From the NCBI RefSeq assembly GCF_032884065.1, contig NC_088867.1, positions 52,163,209 to 52,227,208 of the forward strand: DNA of 64,000 nucleotides, in the 5' to 3' direction. The translations under genes were made by a program, and so were the position numbers. This DNA is from Artemia franciscana. Lineage: Eukaryota; Arthropoda; Branchiopoda; Anostraca; Artemiidae. Position 1 is the first letter of the stretch; each line of letters starts with the position of its first letter. Under the pieces are notes generated by a model. It did not search any database, was not told the DNA's origin, and was given only the letters and a program-made list of their open reading frames with translations. This document shows positions 48,626 to 58,557 of the stretch, piece after piece.

Positions 48626-49010
48626 TGTGCCACCCTCGATGCTTCGCTCTAACAAACAGTTTATTGTGTTAAACTGTGATTAAGTAGCGACTCAGCTCAA
48701 TGATAACCACTCTAAAAATTGGAAGTTTGATAACAGTTGATAAGAATTGGGTTTTTATACGGATTCCAAATATATAAATTCCCTTAATTCTAATGTTGAA
48801 TCTTAAGATAAATGAAATCCTCAGATTCAGCGCATCAGAAAACATTTTTTAAATGTTTAAACCTGAAAATTCCATTCCAAAAATGTGGAATTTTGTGTTT
48901 TTGCCAGAGGACAGATCATGGATGGATTTTTATTTTTTATTTTCTTCTAGTGCTCATTTTAAGTAATCGTAAAGATCATTTCTTTGGTGATAGGTCTTGT
49001 GGATTCGAAA
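48626..49010 (-). repeat. Family B fragment, reversed and diverged
   Basis: AACTGTGATTAAGTAGCGAC followed by TCAGCTCAATGATAACC matches the reversed right end. CAGCGCATCAGAAAACAT and GCCAGAGGACAGATCATGGA match the adjacent internal blocks. Confidence 0.6.
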
Positions 49011-49319
49011 TGCATAAAATTTAGTTTTTTTCTGAGTTTAAGCAATATAATTATAAATAAAAATATCATTTCAAACAATTTGAAAGAAACTTTATAACAA
49101 CGGAAGTAAACAAACAAAAATAGGCAAAGCAACGGTACTATTTTATTTGTATGTCACGTTTCAGATAATTTGTCAATATATATAATTTGGGCTATCATTA
49201 GGTATGAGCTAAAGTAAGTGAAGTGCTTTAAGAAATTATATACCTAAGTTAGCGTTTTAGAATTTTTATGGTAGTTTTCAGAATTCTATTGCGTTTATTT
49301 CTAGAGTGACCAACGAATA
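49011..49319. other. No gene seen
   Basis: AT-rich spacer without repeats I recognise. Confidence 0.4.
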
Positions 49320-49510
49320 AAATAAAACTTATTTCCAAAATAAAAGTAAAGATCTATACTAAAACTTAAAAGAAGCATAGATTATTCTGTATATGGGGGG
49401 AGCTGTCCACTCCTCAGTCCCCCTCCCTTTCCCCACTCTTTAACGTAAAGTAACTTGGTCCTAATTCTTTAAGAACGACCGCTCAAGCACAAGCGTGGAA
49501 TCCTAGCATT
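49320..49510 (+). repeat. Family B 5' fragment, diverged
   Basis: AAAGTAAAGATCTATACTAA, TATTCTGTATATGGGGGG and TCCTAATTCTTTAAGAACGA correspond to the first and middle blocks of family B with a deletion between. Confidence 0.55.
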
Positions 49511-49539
49511 TCGTTTAGTTCGTTAGTTATTTTGCTTTG

Positions 49540-49960
49540 AATGGCTAAGTACATCAATTTCCAACATCTCTTGAATTACTAATTGAGTTGAAAGTCTCAT
49601 TGAAGACTGAGGGGTATAATGAAGTACATCAAAATGCACTATAGGTATTTCGTAAAATTGGTGGGTCTGCTACATCTCAAGAATAGTCAAGGATATTAAG
49701 ATGATACTTCTCAGGAACGACAAAGGGATATAAGTTGAAACTTTCAAGGAATGTTGAGGATGCTGTTGAAATAGGTCAAAAATCATTTTGTGTATTCGGT
49801 TGTGCAAAGGGTGTATGTGAAACATCTCAAAAATGGCAAGTGGTATTAAATTAAAACTACCGGGGAATGTCGAGGGAGGATATTTTACAAAAGGATTTCC
49901 TGTTTGTAAGAATGAAATTTTACCCACGCCACACCATGCATACAAGGGCGTAATTCGCAA
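49540..49960 (-). repeat. Satellite D, reversed, about three monomers
   Basis: Reversed D phrases: TTTCCAACATCTCTTGAAT, CATCAAAATGCACTATAGG, GAAACTTTCAAGGAATGTTG, TGTGTATTCGGTTGTGCAAA. A 96-codon minus-strand frame here (49670-49960) is only a read-through of the satellite. Confidence 0.6.
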
Positions 49961-50545
49961 TAGGGCTTCCCCATATCCCAGTTTTCACCCACCCAGCTGA
50001 AATTTATCGTCTTCAACAATTTTGAAAACTAAGATAGCATTCATAATTCAAACATCCACATAAACAAATTAGTTTTCTTTAGTAAATATTTGCTTTTATA
50101 CTACTAATACATGGCTCATTTTTCATGTTTCACTGTCATTTTTACTTGACTTGAGAAAATTATCTCCAATTTTGCCCCCACCCCCTCCAGGATTTTGACG
50201 AAATTAATCCATTGCATGCTATGCTCGTGTCAGAGTCATATTTAAGATTTTAACAAGTCATAAATAAAGAAAGGTAAGTGATCAGGTTTTTAACCTGTTA
50301 TACCACTGTCATTCCTATATAATCCTCGAAACATTCTCCCAGGAGAATTCCTTCAAGTATGACCTTTATCTAAAAACTTGCTTTTGAATCAATAGCTCGG
50401 TTGCACCAAAACTAAAAACACTCCTAAACCTTCAAAAGGCTATTGCTTCATTTGCGCATTACTGAAACGAAGCATATTTAAAACGTTTTGTTTAAAGTTT
50501 AGTATTGAAATACAGTCTTATAGTCTTATCTCAATTCTTATAGAG
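49961..50545. other. No gene seen
   Basis: AT-rich DNA with a short block (50165-50200) resembling 34850-34870. Confidence 0.35.
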
Positions 50546-52243
50546 ATTAAATAAAAAATAACTAGTTTTTTTTAACTAAAAGTAAGGAGCTACATTAAAA
50601 CTTAAAACGAATAGAAATTACTCCGTGTATGAAAGGGGTTGTTCTTTTCTCAACGCCCTGCTCTTTACGCTAAAGTTTGACTCTTTCTCTCAATTCGACT
50701 TTATTAAACAGTAAAAAACTTTAGCGTAAAGAGCGGGGCTTTGATAAAGGAACAGCCCCTTTCATACACGAATAATTTCTGTTTGTTTTAGGTTTTAATG
50801 TCGCTCCTTACTTTCAGTTAAAAAAACTAGTTTTTTATTTAATTTCTGAACGTTTTTGAATTAATACATGTTTGATTTTGACTTTCTGCACATAAATTAT
50901 TAAAATGAAATTTGCATATTAATTCTTTTGTTGGCTAAATGGCTTTCTCTTAGTTTTGATCAGACGATTTTGGGAAATAAGGGGTGCGGAAGGAGGCCTA
51001 ATTGCCCTCAAAATTTTTGGTTACTCAAAAAGGCAACTAGAACTTTTAATTTTTAACGAACGTTTTTATTAGTAAAAAATATCCGTAGCTTAAGAATTAA
51101 CTTACGTAACAAATTTCTATATTCTTATATTTTTTTTTTGTATACGAGGGGGTTTTTCCCCTCGTTAATACCTCGCTCTTTACGCTAAAGCTTAATTTTT
51201 GTCCCAATTCTTGAAGAATGACCCCTGAATCAGAAAGGCCGTAGAATAAATAGTTGAAATTACAGAAAATACTTTAGCATAAAGAGCGAGGTATCTAGGA
51301 GAAGATGAAAGATGCGAATAATCTCTGATCGTTTTAAGTTTTAATGCTACTCCTTACTTTCAATTGAAAAAACTTTTTCATTTTTATTTTTTCATTGTTT
51401 TTTTTTTATATTAATGCTAGAAAATCCTGCGCACCCTTCATTGAATTTCTCATCCCTCGTGACATGTTCCTCCAAAGAAAGGTCCTCCCTTATAGTCCTC
51501 CCCCTCACCCCCCCCCCCAAACCAAAAAATCCCCTTGAAAACGTCTGTACACTTCCCAATAATCATTACTGTATGTAAACACTGGTCAAAGTTTGTAACT
51601 TGCAGCCCCTCTCCAAGGGACTGTGGGAAAGTAAGTCATCCCCGAAAACATTGTTATGAAAGTTTTTTACTATGCTGAACAAAATGGCTATCTCAAAATT
51701 TTGATCTGTTGACTTTGGGAAAAAAATGAGCGTGGGAGGAGGCCTAGGTGCCCTTCAATTTTTTGGTCACTTAAAAAGGGCACTAAAACTTTTCATTTCC
51801 GTTAGAATGAGCCCTCTTGCGACAGTGTACGACCACTTGGTCGATACGATGACCCCTCGGGAAAAGAAAAAAAACAACAACAAATAAACACGCACCCGTG
51901 ATCGGTCTTCTGGCAAAAAATATGAAGTTCCACATTTTTGTAGATATGATCTTGAAACTTTTGTAATAGGGTTTTCTGATACGCTGAATGTGATGGTGTG
52001 ATTTTCGTTTAGATTTTATGGCGTTTGGGGGGTGTTTTCCCCTTTTTCCAAAATAAGGCAAATTTTCTTAGGCTCGTAACTTTTGATGCCAAAGACTAAA
52101 TTAGATGAAACTATATATTTAAAGCCAGCATGAAAATCTGATTCTTTTGATGTATCTTTTAGTATCAAAATTCCGCTTTTAGAGTTTCCTCTACTATTAA
52201 GCCGGGTCGCTCCTTACTACAGTTCGTTACCACGAACTGTTTG
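50546..52243 (+). mobile_element. Family B element, best-preserved full copy (1.70 kb)
   Basis: Starts ATTAAATAAAAAATAACTAG. Foldback arms lie at about 50570-50650 and 50740-50835. A second foldback (CTCGTTAATACCTCGCTCTT near 51164 and AGCATAAAGAGCGAGGTATC near 51278) sits in the middle. The 3' body carries TGTAAACACTGGTCAAAGTT and GATACGATGACCCCTCGGG. It ends GGTCGCTCCTTACTACAGTT with the perfect 8-bp hairpin CAGTTCGT-TACC-ACGAACTG and TTTGAT. Both ends and the length agree with the copies at 6571 and 40253. Confidence 0.85.
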
Positions 52244-52427
52244 ATTTTATTTGCTTTTAAATGCAGTAGCCTAGCTCCTGTGTCTAGTGATTTCAGTTTG
52301 TTCAAAGTCTACCTCGAAAATTGATTTCAATACAATCTGTTTCGTAAGTTAAAATTATTCAGAAAAGACAGAATTCGTGGCAAAGTTTTTGCAACCGCGC
52401 AGTCCTGAATTTCTAAGCCCCAGCTAT
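52244..52427. other. Spacer between families B and A, no gene
   Basis: Nothing recognisable. Confidence 0.4.
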
Positions 52428-54117
52428 GAGCTCATATGGCACTTATGACGAGGTCAGAGCAGCCAAGAGCCAAGAGCTCATGTGGCATGATATCTAGAAA
52501 AATTCTAAGAAGCAACAGATTGATTTAAAAGGAAAATCAGAGGCTTGATGCCGGTCGGGATTTAAAATAAGAGATCATAGACATGAGGTCCTTTTAAATA
52601 TCAAAATTCATTAAAATCTTATCACCCACTCGTAAGTTAAAAATACCTGATTTTTTTAATTTGTCCTGTCCCTTCAGCCCCCCAGATGGTCGAATCGGGG
52701 AAACCGACTTTACCAAGTCAATTTGAGCAGGTTCCTGACACGCCTATCAATTTTCATCGTCCTAGAACGTCCAGAAACACCAAACTCGCCAAAGCACTGA
52801 ACCCCATCCTTCAACTCCCCCAAAGAGAACGGATCCAGTACGGTTACCTCAATCAAGTATCTACGACATTCGCTTATTCTACCCACCAAGTTTCATATCC
52901 AATTTCTCCACTCTAAGCATTTCCAAGATTTCCGGTTTCCCCCTCCAACTCCCTCAATGTCAACAGATCTAGTTGGGATTTAAAATAAGAGCTCTGAGGT
53001 ATGAGTTCCTTATAAATATCAAATTTCATTGTGCCGGTCACCCGTTTTTCAGTTAAAAATACCTTAATTTATCTAACTTTTCCAAATTAACACCCCCAGC
53101 TCCTCCAAAGAGAACGGATCCGTTTCAATTACTTCATTTAAGTATCTATAACTTGTGCTTTTTCTTCCTATAAGGTTTCATGCCGATCTCTCCAATCTGA
53201 GCGTTTTCCAAGATCTCCCGTTTCCAATATTTCTCTATCCCCCCCTCCAACCCCCTACGTCCCTGGATTGGATTCGAATTGAAAATGGAGCATCTGAGAC
53301 ATAAGATCCTTCTATATATCAAGTCTTATTAAGATTCGATCACCCATTCGTAAGAAAAAGATACCTCAATTTTCACGTTTTCCAAGAATTCCAGTTTCCC
53401 CCTCCAGCTCCCCCCAATGTAAACGAATCTAGTCGGGATTTAAAATGAGAGCTTTAAAGAACAAAAGATTTCTAAGTATATAAAAAGTCATTAAGATCTG
53501 ATTACACGTTCGTAAGTTACAAATGCCTCATTTTTTCTAATTTTTCCATATTACTCTCCCCCCCCCACCTAACTCCACCAAAGAGAGCGGATCCGGTCCG
53601 GTTATTTCAGTCACCTATCTTGGACTTGTGCTTATTTTTCCCGCCATGTTTCATCCTGATCTCTCCGCTTTAAGCGTTTTCCGAGATTTTCGGTCCCCCC
53701 CCCCCCAATGACACTCGATCAGGATGGGATTCAAAATGAGAGATTTTATTTACGAGGTCCTTCTAATGAAATTTCATTACGATCCGATCACTCCTTCGTA
53801 AGTTAAAAATACCTCATTTTTTCTAATTTTTCAGAATTAACCAACCCCCCCTCAACTCCCCCAAAGAGAGTGGATCCATTCTGGTTATGTCAATCAAGTA
53901 TCTAGGACTTATGCTTATTTTTCCCACCAAGTTTCATCCCGATCCTTCCACTCTAAGTGTTTTCCAAGATTTTAGGTTCCACCCATAACTCCCCCCAATG
54001 TCACCGAATCCAGTCAGGATTTAAAATGAGAGCTCTGAGACACAATATACTTCGAAACATCATATTCCAATAAGGTCCGATCACTCCTTCATAAGTTAAA
54101 AATACCTCGTTTGGCCC
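52428..54117 (-). mobile_element. Family A element, reversed copy
   Basis: Left end GAGCTCATATGGCACTTATG then ACGAGGTC (52428-52455) is the reverse of the family A right end. Monomers follow on the minus strand with C runs in place of G runs (for example 53561-53567 and 53696-53706). The far end stops at ATACCTCG, with no leader or hairpin, directly against the next copy. Confidence 0.75.
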
Positions 54118-55905
54118 TTGGCACTTGGTGTCTACCAAGTGACATATAGCGATCGCAAATTCTGTTGGTCGGTCTGTCTGTATGTCTGTCCCGGTTTTGC
54201 TAGTTTAAGCATTTCGAGGTAGGCTGTGACGATGAAATTTGACATGAATATCAGGAACCAGACCAGATTAAATTCAAAATTGTCTTTTCCCCGATTCGAC
54301 CATCTGGGAGGGGGAGTGGGGGGAGGGATGAATCGGAAAAATTAAAAAAAGGAGATATTTTCAACTTACGAACGGGTGATTGGATCTTAATGAAATTCAA
54401 TATTTGGAAGGATATCGTCTCTCATAGCTCTTATTTAAATCCCCACCGGATCAAGTGACATTGGGGGAAGTTGGGGTGGGAAAACCTAAAATCATGGGAA
54501 AACACTTAGAGTGAAGGGATCGGGATGAAACTTGGTGGGAAAAATAAACAAAAATCCTAGATATGTGATTGACATAACTGTTACGGATCTGCTCTCTTTG
54601 GGGGAGCTGGGGAGAGTTCATTCTGAAAAATTAGAACAAATGAGGTATTTTTAACTTACGAAGGAGTCATCGGATCTTAATGAAATTTGAAGTTTGGAAG
54701 GATATGGGGTCTCAGAGGTTTTATTACCAATTCCGAACGTATCCGGTGACATTGGGGGGAGTCGGAGGAGGACCTAAAATCTTGGAAAACGCTTAGAGTG
54801 GAGGGATCGGGATGAAACTTGGTGTGAAAAATAACCACAAGTCCTAGATACTTGATTGACATAACCAGAATGGATCCAATCTCTTTGGGGGAGTTTGGGG
54901 GGGGGAGCTCTTATTTTAAATCCCGACAGGATCCAGTGACATTGAGGGGAGTTGGAGGGAAGGGTTAATTCGAAAAATTAGAAAAAAATGAGGTATTTGT
55001 AACTTATGAATGGGTCATCAGATCTTAATGAAACTTTATATTTAGTAGGACCTTGTGCTTTAGAGCTCTTATTTTAAATCCCGACCAGATCCAGCTACAT
55101 TGGGGGGGGAGTTGGAGGGGGAAACCAGAAATCATAGAAACCGGATATCTTAGAAAACACTTAGAGTGGAGAGATCGGGATGAAATCTGATGGGAAGAAT
55201 AAGTACAAGTTATAGATACGTCATTGACATAACTGGAACGGATCCGTTCTCTATGGGGGAGCTGGGGGTGTTAATTTGGAAAAATTAGAAAAATTGAGGT
55301 ATTTTTATCTGAAGAACGGGTGACCGGATCTTATTGAAATTTGATATTTAGAAGGAACTCGTGTCTCAGAGCTCCTATTCCAAATTCCGACCAGATCTGG
55401 TGACATTGGGGAGAGCTGGAGGGGGAAACCAGAAATCTTGGAAAACGCTTATAAATGTCGTACACTCGTGATTGACATAACCGGACTGGATCCGCTCTCT
55501 GTGGGGGATTTAGGGGGTGGGGCTCAGTACTTTTGCGAGTTTGGTGCTTCTGGACGTGCTAGGACGATGAAAATCGGTAGGCGTGTCAGGGAGCTGCACA
55601 AATGGACTTGGTAAATTCGTTTTCCCCGATTCGACCATCGAGGGGGCTGAAGGGAGAGGAAAATTTAGAAAAATTTAGGTATTTATAACTTACGAGTGGG
55701 TGATCGGATCTTAATGAATTTTGATATTTAGAAGGACATCGTGACTCAGAGCTCTTATTTTAAATCCTGACCGGCATTAAGCCTCTGATTTCTTTTTTAA
55801 AGCAATCTATCGATTCTTAGAATTTTACTAGAGCTCATACCATATGATCTCTTGGCACTTCCGACCTCGTCACAAGTGCCATTTGAGCTCTTAGCTCTTG
55901 TTTTG
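54118..55905 (+). mobile_element. Family A element, complete forward copy
   Basis: Hairpin CACTTGGT-GTCT-ACCAAGTG at 54122-54141, the TCTGTCTG-type leader, monomers with CTTAGAG at about 54506, 54794 and 55159, and the end GACCTCGTCACAAGTGCCAT then TTGAGCTC (55863-55890). It is shorter than the 2090 copy because it holds fewer complete monomers. Confidence 0.8.
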
Positions 55906-56059
55906 TTACGTAAGTGGTCGGGTGGGGTAAGAAACTACCCCAGACCCCCTAACCTCTTTTTTGGATGGACGCAGTAGGTCGAATGACTCACAAAAGATTC
56001 TTCGTATGGTGTTTGAAGATTACACGGAGCCACGATGGCGTAGCCGCAGGTCTTATTGA
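55906..56059. other. Spacer, no gene
   Basis: No supported feature. Confidence 0.4.
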
Positions 56060-56885
56060 GAAATCTCAGAAACAAAAGTACGTAGGGTAATCTTTCAAAG
56101 ACCTGACCAGTTAAGGGTTAAGTCAAGATTTTGATAAATTTCTTGGGGTAATTTTAAGGGTATTTCTGACTTTTGTAATTTATTTGATAACTTTGATGAG
56201 TTTATTAAAGACGCTGTTCTTGATATCTGACTGTTTCACTTTCTAATTGTAAATATAAGAAGGCCTTTCCTCTAAATCGTTGGATGACCCCTGTTCTCGT
56301 CAGGAGTTGTAGGACAGAAAGGGCCTTTAAGTCTCCTACCCCCTCAATGAAAGCTATTTGATTTTAGCAATTGAAAATGTACAGGAATACTATAATTATG
56401 TGTGTCGAAGGCCAAGTCTAAGTGTTATTTTAAATGTTTTTCAGATTACGGTAAAGATATTTGAAAAAGATAGCCGGCTATGATTCTGTCCTTAGGCCCT
56501 CTTTTCAGTCACCATCAGTCCGTTCTTTTTTAGATCTCGACGGCAAAATTACCAAGGGTGAACTGAATGCTCAAGATACATTTATTTTATTTTTCGCAAA
56601 AATTGCTTAAAGGACTGCTTCTGCTGTTAGTTCTCCTCGTTCACGATCCCGCTTCAGGTCTTATCTAGGACTACTTTGTGTTAAGTCAATGTTCTTGGAA
56701 TCAGAGAAGGATATAAGAAATTGCAAAATTATTGTGGGATTCAAAAATTCCTCGTCATCTGGCCCTGATAATATTCCTGCTAAAATAATTAAGTTCACAT
56801 TTTCTTCCATTATATCCTTCCTTAGCGAAACTTTTTAACCTCTCCTTTCAGCATGGTATTTTAACGAGCAGTCTTAAGCGTTTTC
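56060..56885 (+). pseudogene. Non-LTR retrotransposon remnant: endonuclease-RT linker and RT fingers
   Basis: In shifting plus-strand frames, YKKAFPLNRWMTPVLVRSC (near 56255-56310) matches the linker between endonuclease and RT domains. DTFILFFAKIA, GFKNSSSSGPDNIPAKIIKF (near 56740-56800) and LAKLFNLSFQHGILTSSLKR (near 56823-56882) match the first RT blocks (K-N-x-S-S-P-G-x-D-x-I-P, then L-x-x-L-F-N-x-S-F). It stops exactly where a family B fragment begins, so palm and thumb are missing. Several frameshifts and stops make it dead. Confidence 0.7.
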
Positions 56886-57062
56886 GAGTCATCATGTTAT
56901 TAAATAATAAGAAACAAGTTTTTCAACTGCAAGTAAGGAGCAACATTAAAACTTAAAACAAACAGAAATTATTCCGTATATGAAAGGGGTTGTCTCCTCC
57001 TCAAAACCTCACTCTTTACATTAAAGTTTGACTATTTCTCACAAATCAACTTTTGAAAGTAT
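56886..57062 (+). repeat. Family B 5' fragment, cut by the LINE insertion
   Basis: ATTAAATAATAAGAAACAAG, GTAAGGAGCAACATTAAAAC and TATTCCGTATATGAAAGGGG are present to about 57062, after which unrelated sequence begins. Confidence 0.75.
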
Positions 57063-57495
57063 AAGATAGGTTTTTAGTTTTTGAGTTTTTAAGTATTTAT
57101 TTCAACATTCACAAATCAGTTCGTATCTAGCATTCATTCAATGCAGTCGCATTTCGCTAGCTCTGATAATTGGTGACGTGTGATTATTGGCACAAGTATT
57201 TTGGATGCTTGGATATTTGGATATTTTTTAAGGATAATTGTAGTCAGTGTATCTGATTTGATCTGAATTGAATGAATTCATTTTTTGCTCGACTAAGTGA
57301 AAAACATAGTGAGAGCGTACAGATTTAAAAACGGAACTGGACGGATTGTTTTGCTAATAATTAAGGAAGACGATTTGGCACGAGATTACGACTAAACGGT
57401 CTTGACGATTTTACGATTTTCGGATTTTAATTATCGAAAGAGGAGTTGGAGTATTTTCGGGCCTACAAGAACAATTTTTGGCGGTCTTTCACAAT

Positions 57496-58533
57496 ATGGT
57501 GGAGGAAGACGCACCACAGTCAGTGCTTGATCAGATTAACGCAAAACTCGGCTTATTGCCACAAGTGATGACAGAGATAAGCTTCATTAAAGGACAGTTG
57601 ACACAAATTAATGCAGAAAACCAAAGGCTTAGTCAAGAACTTGTAGTAACGAGGAAAGAGCTTAGTGAAGCAAACCGCCGTATTCGGTATATAGAAACCG
57701 AAGCGAAGAGAACAAACTTGATTATTTACAACTTAGGACAGAGAGACCCACCATTACCTACGCTTAAAGAAGAAGTGTTGTTGTATCTGAATACCCGAAT
57801 TTCGTCTTTGGAGCTCCATCGTAGCGAGGTAAAGGATGTTTTCCGGATGAGGTCTGGAGCAATTTTGCTGAAATTACAGTGTGCGGACACCCGAAACTTT
57901 ATTCTGAAAAGCGGCCGTGCCTTTCGGAATGACGGAGTGTCTATGGCCCCGGACTACACATTGGAGGAAAGGAATGCGCGAAGCCCCTTAAAAATAGTCA
58001 TAAACCAAGCAATTGAAGAGGGAAAACCCGTCAGATTACGGGGGACAAAACTTTTTGTCGATGGAACTCTCTTGGTTTATGATGAAGAGAGTAAAAAAGT
58101 GGAAGAGGTCACCCGAAATAATACAACAACGCCTAGGTCCCTCCGTCGTCGAAGTGACTCTCCGAGCTCAATGGATAGTGCCTCCTCAGCCCAGACAGTA
58201 GTAAACGTGGCGATCACCGCCGAAATTCACCAGGAACTGAACAGTCAGACTAGTGCTACAGAAGTAAGTGCTGGACAATCTGGGTTGAACCCGAGGCCTA
58301 AGCCCGCCAGGAAAGCGGATCAGATTATCAGCCCAGAAGAACACAATAGGCTGAATAATCGTTCACAAAGACCACAGAGAGAGCCAATTTGGAAAGCGCA
58401 TGAAAACAGAGGAGGTCCGAGATACGACACCCCCAATGTCAGAAGAGGCAGAAGCACAGTAGACTACTACAGGATCAATTATCCGGACCCAACCAGATAC
58501 TGGTACGATGAAAATATAGAAGACTCGAACTAG
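57496..58533 (+). CDS. LINE ORF1 RNA-binding protein (345 aa), intact
   Basis: ORF1 proteins of non-LTR elements coat the element RNA and help form the ribonucleoprotein. I start at the first ATG (57496), since eukaryotic translation would not use the in-frame TTG at 57478. Residues about 10-70 form a coiled coil with heptads (ISFIKGQLTQINAENQRLSQ). RTNLIIYNLGQRD at ~75-87 resembles the first RNP strand of L1-type RRM domains, and GAILLKLQCAD (~125) the second. VSMAPDYTLEERNARSPLK (~150-168) and LRGTKLFVDGTLLVYDEE match the following C-terminal domain. The last ~130 residues are Ser/Arg/Asn-rich and probably disordered (LRRRSDSPSSMDSASSAQ). No stop or shift interrupts it, in contrast to ORF2. 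No CCHC knuckle is seen in ORF1. Confidence 0.75.
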   Translation: MVEEDAPQSVLDQINAKLGLLPQVMTEISFIKGQLTQINAENQRLSQELVVTRKELSEANRRIRYIETEAKRTNLIIYNLGQRDPPLPTLKEEVLLYLNTRISSLELHRSEVKDVFRMRSGAILLKLQCADTRNFILKSGRAFRNDGVSMAPDYTLEERNARSPLKIVINQAIEEGKPVRLRGTKLFVDGTLLVYDEESKKVEEVTRNNTTTPRSLRRRSDSPSSMDSASSAQTVVNVAITAEIHQELNSQTSATEVSAGQSGLNPRPKPARKADQIISPEEHNRLNNRSQRPQREPIWKAHENRGGPRYDTPNVRRGRSTVDYYRINYPDPTRYWYDENIEDSN

Positions 58534-58557
58534 CATGCCGACGGCCACTCCCAAACT

